A stretch of DNA of 64,000 nt, taken from Casimicrobium huifangae (GTDB taxonomy: Bacteria; Pseudomonadota; Gammaproteobacteria; Burkholderiales; Casimicrobiaceae). The DNA lies in contig NZ_CP041352.1 in NCBI RefSeq assembly GCF_009746125.1, positions 1 to 64,000 on the forward strand, read 5' to 3'. The notes under the pieces are model-generated. The model was not told the origin of the DNA, searched no databases, and was given only the letters and a program-made list of their open reading frames with translations. How positions within the stretch are numbered: the stretch's first letter is position 1; each line of letters opens with the position of its first letter. Of this stretch, positions 19,730 to 29,023 are shown piece after piece. A program made the translations under genes and the position numbers.

Positions 19730-20001
19730 TGCGCGGGGAACGACGGCGGGGTCGCGAAGTGGCGGAAAGCACTATTTTCGCCGATTCGTCGCGGGGGCCC
19801 GGCGCGTTTGCGGCGGCGGTCAGACGAGCATCAGCAAACTGGCATCTTTTGATGGAGAAGCCCATTCAATAAGGGCTTAATTACGGTTTTTGCTTAAAGT
19901 CGACTACCTGATGTTTTAACGTTTAAGCCCAAATCCAATGGTCTTTTTCAAGAAAAGCTGTTGTGTCGCAGAGGGTTTGTTTTTCACGCCATAATCCGGC
20001 C
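19730..20001. repeat. Divergent intergenic region with ATTCAATAAGGGCT repeat
   Basis: The divergent promoters of the delta-60 gene and the MscS gene lie here. At 19863-19914 the segment ATTCAATAAGGGCTTAAT... to AAAGTCGACT resembles the one at about 30831-30878, upstream of the GT-C-like gene. A related GAGCCCTTGTTGAACAAGGGCT hairpin occurs near 60512. This looks like a dispersed repeat with few copies in the window. Confidence 0.45.
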
Positions 20002-21312
20002 ATGACATCTCCCTTTCAGCAACTGCTCACCGAGTTTGAGGACATTGACCGCGCCGACATCGAGCACATCGCGGTGGTGCTGGTGGCGATGGTGATTGGC
20101 GTGCTTGCCGGGGTGTGGGCCAGCCGTCGCCGCGAGCGCGACCCGCAGGCGCGCAAACCGGGCATCGGCGCCTGGAAGCACGCGCTCTGGTACGGGCTGA
20201 CCTTTCCGCTGGTGACCTGCGTGTTGCTGGTGGTGTTCCGGTTGACGACCTATGGAGCCGCGAGCGGCATGTTGCCCAAGCTGGCGGTGCCGGTGTTTGC
20301 GTCGCTCACCGTGGTGCGCGCCGTAGCGCGCGTGCTGCGCGGACTGTTCCCGAATTCGTCGCCGGTGCGGGCGGTGATCAACAGCGTCAGCGTGCTGGTC
20401 TGGCTGGGCGTGGTGACGCACATGGCGGGCGTGCTGCCGACGATCGAGACCGAGCTCGAAGCGCTGCGGCTGCCGATTGGCAAGACGCAGGTGTCGGCGC
20501 TGACCATGCTGCAGGGGCTCGGCCTGGTGGCGGTGACGCTGCTTGGCGCGCTGTGGCTGTCCGCCGCGCTGGAAACGCGGCTGATGGCCACACAGATCGA
20601 CATGAGTGTGCGCCTGGTGCTGTCGCGGCTGTTGCGCGCTGGGCTGTTCGTTCTCGCGTTGCTGATTGCATTGACGGCGGTGGGCATTGACCTCACCGTG
20701 CTGTCGGTGTTCGGTGGCGCGCTCGGCGTCGGGCTGGGCTTGGGTTTGCAGAAGATCGCGGCGAATTACGTGGGCGGATTTGCCATGCTGCTGGAGCGCA
20801 GCTTTCGGGTCGGCGACAGTGTGAAGATCGACAGCTTCGAGGGCCAGATCACCAACATCCACGCCCGCTACTCGGTGGTGCGCGCGGCCAACGGGCGAGA
20901 GTCGGTGGTGCCGAACGAAATGTTCATGGTCAATCGCGTCGAGAACCTTTCTCTGGAGAGCAAGCGTGTTGCCTTCAACACCAAGTTGCAGATTGATTAT
21001 TCAAGCGACGTCGACAAGGCGCGCGCGCTGATGGTCGCCGCAGCGCAAACACAGCCGCGCGTGCTGAAAGACCCGGCGCCGAATGCCATGCTGACCGACT
21101 TTGCGCCCGATGGGCTGGAGCTGACGCTCGGCTACTGGATCGCTGACCCCGAGAACGGCATCAACAACGTGCGCTCCGAAATCAACCTCGCCATCTGGAA
21201 GGCATTCCAAGCCGAGGGCATCAGCGTGCCATTCCCGCAACGGGTGGTGCGGGTGGTGAATGAGGCGGGGGCAGATCAGGCGACGGTGAATGCGGCGGTG
21301 GCGGGGGCTTGA
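20002..21312 (+). CDS. MscS-family mechanosensitive ion channel
   Basis: A 436-residue inner-membrane channel that releases solutes on hypo-osmotic shock. About five hydrophobic spans precede the pore helix and the conserved FGGALGVGLGLGLQKIAANY motif (about 237-256), where Gly/Ala packing lines the pore. The beta domain follows (VGDSVKIDSFEGQITNIHAR). The chosen ATG, 20002, follows a poor ribosome-binding site; 13 more in-frame codons lie upstream. Larger than E. coli MscS (286 residues), it fits the MscK/YbdG-like medium-size subfamilies. Confidence 0.93.
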   Translation: MTSPFQQLLTEFEDIDRADIEHIAVVLVAMVIGVLAGVWASRRRERDPQARKPGIGAWKHALWYGLTFPLVTCVLLVVFRLTTYGAASGMLPKLAVPVFASLTVVRAVARVLRGLFPNSSPVRAVINSVSVLVWLGVVTHMAGVLPTIETELEALRLPIGKTQVSALTMLQGLGLVAVTLLGALWLSAALETRLMATQIDMSVRLVLSRLLRAGLFVLALLIALTAVGIDLTVLSVFGGALGVGLGLGLQKIAANYVGGFAMLLERSFRVGDSVKIDSFEGQITNIHARYSVVRAANGRESVVPNEMFMVNRVENLSLESKRVAFNTKLQIDYSSDVDKARALMVAAAQTQPRVLKDPAPNAMLTDFAPDGLELTLGYWIADPENGINNVRSEINLAIWKAFQAEGISVPFPQRVVRVVNEAGADQATVNAAVAGA

Positions 21313-21340
21313 CGTCTTCTTCGAGCGGTCTCCGCTGACG

Positions 21341-22843
21341 TTACTGCACCAGTGACATGCCACACTGGGTGACAAGGTAGTTGCGGATATCGGCCCAGGT
21401 CTGGCGTGCGGCGTGGCTGGCAAAGGTGATGCCGTCAATGACGGCAGGACCGGTCATGCCGAGGGCGATACGAGCGTGGATCAACGAGTCCGTGGTGGCG
21501 AGCACCCGATTGTCGCCGTCAATGTCCATCGAGCAATTGCGGGCGTCAAACGGGCCACCTTCGTGGCGCGTCAGGCAGAAGTCGGTCCTGCTGCCGTTAT
21601 TGCAAGCCCCTGCAACAACGATCTTGCCGTCGGGTTGAAGCGCGAGGGCTCGACCGTGGTCTTGTGATGTGCCAACAGGCGTGATGGTCGTGCCGGCGCT
21701 GCCGAAGCTCGTATCCAGCACTCCGCTCGCGAGATAGCGCGCAAGACAAAAGTCGTAGTTGCTACCGTTGTGGCACAGTCCGGCCACGACGATTTTGCCG
21801 TCGGGCTGGAGAGCAAGCGCGGATGCTACGTCATCCCCTGCGCTGATCGCGGATTTGAGTTTGCCGGTGCCATTGAAGCTTGGGTCGAGGGCGCCGTCGC
21901 GCTGATAGCGAGCCAGGCAGAAGTCGGCGCTGCCACCGCTGCGGCACTCGCCGGCGACGACGATCTTGCCGTCAGGCTGCAGGGCGATGCTGTAGACGTT
22001 GTCGTCCGAGGCGCCAAAGGACGTGAATGTCTTGCCAGTACTGCCAAAGGTTGTGTCGAGGGTACCGTCAGTCATGTAGCGGGCTAGACAAAAGTCAGCG
22101 CCGCCACCGAGGCAAAATCCGGCGACCACAATCCTGCCATCGGATTGCAGGGCAATGGCGTTGGCGGTGTCGTCGGAAAGGCCTATGGGGGTGAGGACTT
22201 TGCCGGTGCCGTTAAAGCTCGTGTCCAGGGCACCGCTGGTCAGATAGCGGGCGAGGCAGAAGTCGTTGTTTCCGCCATTGGAACATACGCCAGCGACAAC
22301 AATTTTGCCGTCGGGCTGCAACATGAGCGTCAAGGCCATGCTGTATGCAGTACCGATAGTAGTCATGACCCTGCCAGTGCCGTCAAAACTTGTGTCGATG
22401 GCGCCAGTAGTGAGGTGGCGGGAAACGCAGAAGTCATAACGGCCGCCGTTAAAGCAGTAGCCGGCTACAACGACTTTGCCGTCAGGCTGCAGCGCGACTG
22501 CGGTAGCGATGTCGTCCGACGCGCCAATAGCGGCGAGAGCTGTGCCGGTCCCGTTAAAGCTTGTGTCGAGGGCGCCGCCGGGTAGGTAGCGCGCGACGCA
22601 GAAGTCATCGTTGTTGTCGTTGCGGCATGGCCCGGCGACGATGATCTTGCCGTCGGGTTGAAGGGCTATGCCAGCGGCACGGTCGTATGCCGGACCGATG
22701 GCCGTAAGAATCTTGCCCGTTCCGGCGCCAAATCCTGCAGCGTCGAGATCGCCGGGTGCAGCGAATGCTGGGTTGATGGCGGCCAAGAAAGCTGGCACTG
22801 CAAACACAGAAGCACGAACATGTCGAAACCAGCAAAACATCAA
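21341..22843 (-). CDS. Secreted delta-60-repeat propeller with dockerin-like C-terminus (copy 2)
   Basis: A 500-residue exported protein with a signal peptide of about 29 residues ending in P-A-F-A. Seven very regular delta-60 repeats follow, each with the core [12 protein letters not shown]-x-C and then D-F-C-L-A-R-Y about 10 residues later. The conserved Cys pair in each blade suggests a disulfide per blade. The C-terminus ([20 protein letters not shown]) is the one-loop dockerin-like module. It is closer to copy 3 than to copy 1, in line with a tandem duplication that also copied the 5' end of tex. Confidence 0.9.
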   Translation of the reverse strand: MMFCWFRHVRASVFAVPAFLAAINPAFAAPGDLDAAGFGAGTGKILTAIGPAYDRAAGIALQPDGKIIVAGPCRNDNNDDFCVARYLPGGALDTSFNGTGTALAAIGASDDIATAVALQPDGKVVVAGYCFNGGRYDFCVSRHLTTGAIDTSFDGTGRVMTTIGTAYSMALTLMLQPDGKIVVAGVCSNGGNNDFCLARYLTSGALDTSFNGTGKVLTPIGLSDDTANAIALQSDGRIVVAGFCLGGGADFCLARYMTDGTLDTTFGSTGKTFTSFGASDDNVYSIALQPDGKIVVAGECRSGGSADFCLARYQRDGALDPSFNGTGKLKSAISAGDDVASALALQPDGKIVVAGLCHNGSNYDFCLARYLASGVLDTSFGSAGTTITPVGTSQDHGRALALQPDGKIVVAGACNNGSRTDFCLTRHEGGPFDARNCSMDIDGDNRVLATTDSLIHARIALGMTGPAVIDGITFASHAARQTWADIRNYLVTQCGMSLVQ

Positions 22844-23019
22844 GTATCCCGAAAACCAACGGTGGCACCTTGCTGTCTCGCGTAGTGAGCGAAGCCATGA
22901 GTGCCGGAAAGCAAAGCGCGCAGTTTAGCTCCGAGGAACGACGCAAATGCGCTTTGGGCTCAGCTACAGAGATACGGCTACACTGCGCGACTTCGCAAAA
23001 GTGGCTGAATGATTTCCCG

Positions 23020-23250
23020 ATACCAGAATCCCTGATCGTGCGGTTTGCGCGAGACGTTGCCATTGCCCCAAAAACTGGCAGAAGCTGCAATTGAATTGCT
23101 GGACGGTGGTGCCACCGTTCCCTTCATCGCGCGCTATCGCAACGAGGCCAGCGACGGCCGTGATGACGCGCAGTTGTGCTTTCTGCGTGAGCGTCTGATT
23201 TACCTGCGCGAGCTGGACGAGCGGCGCGATGCGGTGCTCGGGGTCATCCC
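23020..23250 (+). pseudogene. tex: Truncated and frameshifted 5' copy of tex
   Basis: The first 75 or so codons of tex are duplicated here. Three lesions are visible: the start is ATA (23020) where tex has ATG; one extra A in the AAAAA run near 23075 shifts the frame after the A-P-K of the N-terminus; homology stops near 23250 just before the 3' end of delta-60 copy 3. After the shift, the other frame reads [20 protein letters not shown], clearly Tex. About 40 bases of the tex upstream region (from ACACTGCGCG at about 22980) are also copied. Confidence 0.9.
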
Positions 23251-23274
23251 GCCCTTCCAATCGCGACAGTTGCC

Positions 23275-24741
23275 TCAAGGTGCCAGCGACATGCCGCACT
23301 GGGTGACGAGGTAATCGCGGATCGCGGGCCAGGTGGTGCGGGTGGCATGGGGCGCGAAGGTGATGCTGCCGATGACGGCGTTGCCGGTCAGGCCTAGCGC
23401 GACGCGGGCGCCGATCAGCATGTCCGTTGTCGCCAACACTCGGTTGTCGCCGTCAATATCCATCGAACAATTGCGCGCATCAAACGGGCCGCCCTCGTAG
23501 CGCGCGAGGCAGAAATCGTTGTTGCTGCCGTTGGAGCAATACCCTGCCACGACGATCTTGCCGTCGGGTTGCAACGCGACGGCGGTGGCGGCGTTATCGC
23601 TAGCGCCGATGGGTGAGATCAATTTGCCCGTGGTGTTAAAGCTCATGTCGAGCGAGCCGATGGGGTTGTAGCGGGCGAGGCAGACGTCGTTTTTGGTGCC
23701 GTTCGAGCAAAATCCCGCCACGACCAACTTGCCATCGGGTTGCAGTGCGAGGGCTCTGGCGTAGTCGTTGTTGCTGCCTATAGGGGTGACGACTCTGCCG
23801 CTGCTGCCGAAGCTCGTGTCGAGCGCGCCGTTGGTACTGAAGCGGGAGATGCAGAAGTCCCATCCGCCGAAAAAGCACTCCCCCGCTATGACGATCCTGC
23901 CATCGTGCTGCAGGGCGAGGGCGCGACCGATGTTTGTGCCGCCGCTGAAGACGATGACGGTGCCGCTGCTGCCGAAGGTTGCGTCGAGCACACCATTGGC
24001 GTTGTAACGCGCGAGGCAGAAGGTGTCGGAACAAGAACCGGCGACCAGGATTTTGCCGTCGGGTTGCAGCACGAGTGCGCGCGGGATGTCATCGTAGATG
24101 CTGAGGTCGGTGAACACGAGGCCTGCGCTGCCAAACGTGGGGTCTAGCTCGCCATTGGTGTTGAAGCGGGCGAGGCAGAAGTCGAGGCCAGTGCCGCCGT
24201 GATAGCACTGCGCCACGATCACGAGCTTGCCGTCAGGCTGAATGGCGAGGGCATTGGCGACGTTACCGTTGATGGTGATGAAGGGCGCGGCGATACCGTC
24301 AGTGCCGAACGTGGCGTCGAGCACGCCATTGGCGCTGTAGCGGGCAAGGCACGAGTTGGTGATGATGATGAGGCAGGAGCCCGCCACCACGATCTTGCCG
24401 TCGGGTTGCACCGCGATGGCGTAAGCGTTGTCGCCGTAGTCGCTGACGAATGTGAGGACCTTGCCGCCGTTGCCGAAGGTGGCGTCGAGCACGCCATTGG
24501 CGCTGTAGCGCGCGATGCACAGGTCGACATCGTTGCCATTGGAGCAGCTCCCCGCGACCAGGACTTTGCCGTCGGGTTGCACCGCGAGGGCGTTGGCGGT
24601 GGCCTCGCCCGCGCCGATGGCGGTGATGACTTTGCCGGTGCCGGAACCGAATGTGGTGTCAAGATCGCCCGGCGAAGCGTGGGTGGTTAACGAGGCGCAG
24701 AGCGCCAGCGCCGCAAGCATTCGACTGAACAGACGAGCCAT
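23275..24741 (-). CDS. Secreted delta-60-repeat propeller with dockerin-like C-terminus (copy 3)
   Basis: A 488-residue exported protein. ATG 24741 ([18 protein letters not shown]) is chosen because it opens the signal peptide and a G-rich site (GGGGATT) precedes it; the frame is open for 31 more codons upstream without signal character. Seven delta-60 repeats follow, including several near-identical [11 protein letters not shown] joins. Each has a Cys pair, shortened in repeats two and four ([15 protein letters not shown]). The end ([20 protein letters not shown]) is the one-loop dockerin-like module. It lies divergent from intact tex. Confidence 0.9.
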   Translation of the reverse strand: MARLFSRMLAALALCASLTTHASPGDLDTTFGSGTGKVITAIGAGEATANALAVQPDGKVLVAGSCSNGNDVDLCIARYSANGVLDATFGNGGKVLTFVSDYGDNAYAIAVQPDGKIVVAGSCLIIITNSCLARYSANGVLDATFGTDGIAAPFITINGNVANALAIQPDGKLVIVAQCYHGGTGLDFCLARFNTNGELDPTFGSAGLVFTDLSIYDDIPRALVLQPDGKILVAGSCSDTFCLARYNANGVLDATFGSSGTVIVFSGGTNIGRALALQHDGRIVIAGECFFGGWDFCISRFSTNGALDTSFGSSGRVVTPIGSNNDYARALALQPDGKLVVAGFCSNGTKNDVCLARYNPIGSLDMSFNTTGKLISPIGASDNAATAVALQPDGKIVVAGYCSNGSNNDFCLARYEGGPFDARNCSMDIDGDNRVLATTDMLIGARVALGLTGNAVIGSITFAPHATRTTWPAIRDYLVTQCGMSLAP

Positions 24742-24849
24742 GAGAATCCCCAATTGAGTTCTTGGCGCGAACGCGACTGTGTCCTGTTGCACAGACGCAG
24801 ATTGCGCGGCGCTTGCTCTGGAGACTGCGATCACGGTGGGTTGATTCTA

Positions 24850-25010
24850 GGAGCCTGTCGGGCTTTGGGCGTCGAAAGCGAAAATCGGCCCCAGCGTGGA
24901 CAGTTTTTGCCGACTTTGCAGCGCTCATAGCGAGGCTATGGGCCAAAAAGGCGGTGAATGGGACCGCTGCGGTCGATTTGCAGCCGACGAGCCAAAGTCC
25001 GACAGGCTCC
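24850..25010. repeat. MITE-like element with 19-bp inverted ends
   Basis: A 161-bp element bounded by GGAGCCTGTCGGGCTTTGG (24850-24868) and CCAAAGTCCGACAGGCTCC (24992-25010), inverted ends that differ at one position. The interior is non-coding and includes a GCTCATAGCGAGGCTATGGGC dyad. A solo left end occurs at 17225. No transposase gene of this type lies in the window. Confidence 0.75.
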
Positions 25011-25136
25011 GACGGCGCGATGGGTGCGCTAACGAAGCGTCTTGTTGTCGGCTCGGAGTCTTATGGCAATGGTTTTTCCGCGTAAACGACAGCCGGGCAG
25101 TAGTTACGGGCAGATTTATCACTATCTCGACATTGC

Positions 25137-25220
25137 GATCAATTTTGCTCAAACGACTACAGGTCAGTCGTTTGAGCAAAATAGCTGTTTGTGTCCGCAA
25201 TCCGTCGATCAATTTTGCTC
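25137..25220. promoter_or_regulatory. Perfect 17-bp hairpin and repeated GATCAATTTTGCTC motif
   Basis: A 17-bp perfect inverted repeat (ATTTTGCTCAAACGACT, 25142-25158, and its complement 25166-25182) encloses a 7-base loop. The left side plus four bases (GATCAATTTTGCTC, 25137-25150) recurs as a direct repeat at 25207-25220. It lies upstream of tex and of divergent delta-60 copy 3. It could be an operator or a structured RNA; no T tract supports a terminator. Confidence 0.55.
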
Positions 25221-25298
25221 GCACCCGCCACGTCGACGGATCGTTTCGCCGCGCAGATACACTGCGCGGCTTTGTCAATTTGATCGATTGAATTTCCG

Positions 25299-27641
25299 AT
25301 GCCTGAATCCTTGATCGTGCGTCTCGCACGAGACGTTGTTATTGCCCCGAAACAAGCTGAAGCGGCGGTTGCGCTGCTCGATGGTGGCGCGACGGTACCG
25401 TTCATTGCGCGCTATCGCAAAGAAGTGACTGATGGACTCGATGATGTCCAGTTGCGCTTTCTGGAAGAGCGTTTGAGTTATCTGCGCGAGCTGGATGAAC
25501 GGCGCGACGTGGTGTTGGCGACGATCAAAGAGCAGGGCAAGCTGACCGACGAGTTGGCGGTCGCGCTGGATCGTTGTGTGACCAAGCAAGAGATTGAAGA
25601 TTTGTATTTGCCGTACAAGGTGAAGCGACGCACCAAGGCGCAGATTGCGCGGGAGGCTGGCTTGCAGCCGCTGGCGGATGCGCTCTACACCGACCCGACG
25701 CTGACACCGCTCGCAGAGGCGGCGAAGTTCGTCAACACGGTGCCACCCGCCGATGGTGCGGCGGTCGCCTTTGCCGATGCGCAGGCCTGTCTGGATGGCG
25801 CGCGCGACATCCTGTCGGAGCAATGGGCGGAGGATGCAACTCTTGTCGGCAAGCTGCGCGAATGGCTGTGGACGAATGGCCTGTTCGAGAGCAAGGTGGC
25901 GGAAGGCAAGGAGAAGGACGGCGACAAGTTCCGCGACTACTTCGACTACGCTGAACCGATTGGCAAGGTGCCTTCGCATCGCGCGCTGGCGGTGTTCCGA
26001 GGCTGGCTGGCTGAGGTGCTGACGGTGAAGCTGGTGCAGCCCGTGCCGGAGATTGCGCCGGCGCCCGGCACGCTGACCGTGTGCGAGGGCATGGTGGCGA
26101 GCCAAGTGCAATGGTCGCATCAGGCTCGTGCGGCGGATGACTGGCTGAAACGGGTGGTGAGCTGGACCTGGAAGGTGAAGCTGGCACCGGCGCTGGAGCG
26201 CGACCTGTTCGCCCGCCTGCGCGAGGGTGCGGAGGAGGTGGCGATCAAGGTGTTCGGCGATAACGTGCGTGATCTGCTGCTCGCGGCACCGGCCGGCAAC
26301 AAGGTGGTGATGGGGCTCGACCCCGGCATTCGCACCGGCGTGAAGGTGGCGGTGGTGGATGCGACCGGCAAGGTGGTCGCTACCAACACGGTGTACCCGC
26401 ATGAGCCGCGCAAGGACTGGGACGGCTCGCTGCACACGCTGCGCAAGCTGTGTGAGGCACATGGTGTGCAGCTGATTGCAATCGGCAACGGCACGGCAAG
26501 TCGTGAAACGGATCAGCTGGCAGCGGATCTGATCAAGCAGTTGGGAGCGGGGGTGACCAAGGTGGTCGTCAGCGAAGCGGGCGCATCGGTGTACTCCGCG
26601 AGCGAATACGCATCGCAGGAGTTGCCCGATCTGGATGTCAGTTTGCGTGGCGCGGTGAGCATCGCACGGCGTTTGCAGGACCCGCTCGCCGAGCTGGTGA
26701 AGATCGATCCGAAGTCCATCGGTGTGGGTCAGTATCAGCACGACGTGAACCAGTCGCTGCTGGCGAAGAAGCTCGATGCGGTAGTCGAGGACTGCGTGAA
26801 CTCGGTGGGCGTTGACGTGAATCTTGCCTCGGCGCCGCTGCTGACGCGCGTGGCCGGACTCAGCGCTAGCAACGCGCGCAACATCGTGGCGCATCGCGAA
26901 CAGCATGGCGCGTTCGGTGATCGCGACGAGATCCGCAAGGTCTCGGGCATCGGGCCGAAGACCTTTGAGCAGTGCGCCGGCTTTTTACGCATTCAGGGCG
27001 GTGCCAATCCGCTGGACGCCAGCGCCGTTCACCCCGAGAGCTATGCGCTGGTGCAAAAGATCATTGAGCGCGCGAAGAAGCCGCTATCCGAACTGCTCGG
27101 CAACGGCGCCGCATTGAAGGCGGTGCCCGCCAATGCCTTTGTGGCGGATGGCGTTGGTGAAATCACCGTGCGTGACGTGCTCGCCGAGCTCGAAAAGCCG
27201 GGCCGCGATCCGCGCCCCGAGTTCAAAGTGGCGCGCTTCAACGAGGGCGTGAACGACATCAAGGATCTGGTCGAGGGCATGATCCTCGAAGGCACGGTGA
27301 CCAATGTCGCCGCGTTCGGCGCCTTTGTGGATGTCGGCGCGCATCAGGATGGGTTGGTGCACGTCTCGCAGCTTGCCAACAAGTTTGTGAAAGACCCGAA
27401 AGACGTGGTCAAGGCCGGGCAGATCGTCAAGGTGAAAGTGGTCGAGGTCGATGTGGCACGCAAGCGCATCGCGTTGACCATGAAGCTCGACGCCGAGGTG
27501 CGCCCGCGAGGCGATCACGAGCCACAGCGTCACGGGGCTGGTTCACGTGATCGCGCGTGGCAGGGCGCGCCTCATCGTGGTGCGCCGCGGGCTCCGGATG
27601 GCGCAATGGCGGCCGCGTTTGCAGCGCTCAAACGACAGTGA
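25299..27641 (+). CDS. tex: Tex family transcription accessory / RNA-binding protein
   Basis: A 780-residue nucleic-acid-binding protein of the Tex/Spt6 family. The helical N-terminal domain begins at ATG 25299 (MPESLIVRLARDVVIAPKQA). A YqgF/RNase H-like domain follows (VMGLDPGIRTGVKVAVVDAT at about 337-356), then helix-hairpin-helix repeats (V-S-G-I-G-P-K-T near 548). A C-terminal S1 domain lies at about 655-727 (V-E-G-M-I-L-E-G-T-V-T-N-V...A-L-T-M-K-L), with a basic tail rich in R, H and G. A terminator follows at 27715. It is the intact partner of the fragment at 23020-23250. Confidence 0.96.
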   Translation: MPESLIVRLARDVVIAPKQAEAAVALLDGGATVPFIARYRKEVTDGLDDVQLRFLEERLSYLRELDERRDVVLATIKEQGKLTDELAVALDRCVTKQEIEDLYLPYKVKRRTKAQIAREAGLQPLADALYTDPTLTPLAEAAKFVNTVPPADGAAVAFADAQACLDGARDILSEQWAEDATLVGKLREWLWTNGLFESKVAEGKEKDGDKFRDYFDYAEPIGKVPSHRALAVFRGWLAEVLTVKLVQPVPEIAPAPGTLTVCEGMVASQVQWSHQARAADDWLKRVVSWTWKVKLAPALERDLFARLREGAEEVAIKVFGDNVRDLLLAAPAGNKVVMGLDPGIRTGVKVAVVDATGKVVATNTVYPHEPRKDWDGSLHTLRKLCEAHGVQLIAIGNGTASRETDQLAADLIKQLGAGVTKVVVSEAGASVYSASEYASQELPDLDVSLRGAVSIARRLQDPLAELVKIDPKSIGVGQYQHDVNQSLLAKKLDAVVEDCVNSVGVDVNLASAPLLTRVAGLSASNARNIVAHREQHGAFGDRDEIRKVSGIGPKTFEQCAGFLRIQGGANPLDASAVHPESYALVQKIIERAKKPLSELLGNGAALKAVPANAFVADGVGEITVRDVLAELEKPGRDPRPEFKVARFNEGVNDIKDLVEGMILEGTVTNVAAFGAFVDVGAHQDGLVHVSQLANKFVKDPKDVVKAGQIVKVKVVEVDVARKRIALTMKLDAEVRPRGDHEPQRHGAGSRDRAWQGAPHRGAPRAPDGAMAAAFAALKRQ

Positions 27642-27714
27642 GTCAGCGGTGACCGCAGAAAGTTGACTGGCGTCATTTGTTCTCCGTTTTCGTTTGTTAA
27701 GATGAAGTTGATGT

Positions 27715-27742
27715 CTGGCCGGATCGTCCGGCCAGTTTTTTT
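27715..27742 (+). terminator. Rho-independent terminator of tex
   Basis: A perfect stem CTGGCCGGA/TCCGGCCAG with loop TCG (27715-27735) is followed by seven T residues. It is 73 bases past the tex stop and also sits in front of the next gene's ribosome-binding site. Confidence 0.92.
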
Positions 27743-27764
27743 GCAAACGAAGGGAGTGGTGGTT

Positions 27765-28961
27765 GTGAGGGGGTTGCGATTGAATGCAGCGCGCGCGGTT
27801 GCGCTGCTGGGGGTGGCTTTTGCCACGGCGGCGTCGGCACAGACGGTGACCGTCGTTGAGTACTACAACAAGACGCTGGACGCGTATTTCATGACGGGGC
27901 GTACCCCCGAGCAGTCGGCGCTTGATGGCGTAGCCGACTTCCAGCGGACCGGCATGACCTTCCAGGCGACCGCTACTGCGGCGGCGACGGCTGCACAGAC
28001 GCGCATCTGCCGTTTCTACATCGCCAACACCAGTCCGTTTACCAGTTCGCATTTTTACGGTCGGCAGGGCGTGGATTGCGAGTCCATCCGCGGCCAGAAC
28101 ATTCCCGGTTTCTCGTGGGAAGACTACGACTTCGCCACGCAGCAACCCACCAGCGGCGTATGTCCGGGCGGCACGACGCCCATTTACCGGGGATTCCGCA
28201 CGGCGGCCGGCGGCAAGACCTCGAATCATCGCTACAGCGCCAGCCAGGCGACGTATGACGCCGCCGTTGCGACTGGCTATGTGGGTGAGGGGGTGGCGTT
28301 TTGCGTGACTGCTGCCACGGCTGCAACGACTACGCCGACACCCAGCGGCGATGCCTGCGGGACGTTCTACTTCCCCGGCAAGCAGATCAGTTACCAGACC
28401 ACTTCGACGGGTGCGGCCAGCTCGACGTCCACGTTTGTGCGCACTTACGACCCGACCCCGGTGAGCTTCAACGGCCAGACGGCTACGCGCATCGTCGATA
28501 CACCAAGCACCGGTTCACCGTCATACACCATGATTTCGGACGGCGCGACGTCGTGGAGCGAGCTTGGTGGCCGATCCACCGGGAGTAGCGGTACGCAGGA
28601 GACTTACTTCTCGCCGCCGATTGTGTTCCCGAAAACGATGACGGTAGGGCAGTCGATCAGCGTTAACCGCACCGTCACCTTCAACCCGGCGACGCCGACC
28701 GGCAACGGCACGCAGACCGGCACCATCGTGCTCACCTCGCGTGAATCGGTCACGGCGCCGGCCGGCACTTACGCCAACGCCTGCAAGTACACGATCAATA
28801 CGACGACGACTTATCCGATCGGCTCGACGTCCAACACCCGCACGATTGCCTGGGTGGCGCCAGCCGTGGGTATGGTGCGCAGTGAAATCACGGATAGTTC
28901 GACCGTATTTGGCTTTACGGTGACGTCCAACTCAACAATCGTGGCGACGGCTGTTCAATAG
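27765..28961 (+). CDS. Secreted protein with DUF5648-like N-terminal domain
   Basis: A 398-residue exported protein. GTG 27765 is chosen: AAGGGAG lies about nine bases upstream and a signal peptide follows at once (AARAVALLGVAFATAASAQ). The first half (about 28-185) has the V-V-E-Y-Y-N-x-x-L-D-A-Y-F-M-T and F-Y-G features of the DUF5648-type repeat seen in extracellular enzymes. The second half (about 195-398) is Thr/Ser-rich, predicted all-beta, of unknown type, with a C-x-x-F-Y-F-P opening and a T-Y-A-N-A-C-K motif. Role unknown. Confidence 0.8.
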   Translation: MRGLRLNAARAVALLGVAFATAASAQTVTVVEYYNKTLDAYFMTGRTPEQSALDGVADFQRTGMTFQATATAAATAAQTRICRFYIANTSPFTSSHFYGRQGVDCESIRGQNIPGFSWEDYDFATQQPTSGVCPGGTTPIYRGFRTAAGGKTSNHRYSASQATYDAAVATGYVGEGVAFCVTAATAATTTPTPSGDACGTFYFPGKQISYQTTSTGAASSTSTFVRTYDPTPVSFNGQTATRIVDTPSTGSPSYTMISDGATSWSELGGRSTGSSGTQETYFSPPIVFPKTMTVGQSISVNRTVTFNPATPTGNGTQTGTIVLTSRESVTAPAGTYANACKYTINTTTTYPIGSTSNTRTIAWVAPAVGMVRSEITDSSTVFGFTVTSNSTIVATAVQ

Positions 28962-28981
28962 CGCTTGCTGGACGAGTTAAA

Positions 28982-29010
28982 AAAGGGCGCACCACGGTGC
29001 GCCCTTTTTA
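28982..29010. terminator. Bidirectional terminator
   Basis: A stem GGGCGCACC/GGTGCGCCC (28985-29004) has AAAAAA upstream and TTTTTAT downstream, so it can terminate both the plus-strand secreted-protein gene and the minus-strand gene that ends at 29024. Confidence 0.9.
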
Positions 29011-29023
29011 TTTCCGCTGATGG

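Noticed and set aside
25275-26906. A 543-codon minus-strand open frame opposite tex
   Set aside because: His/Arg/Leu-rich antisense shadow; tex on the other strand has clear domains.
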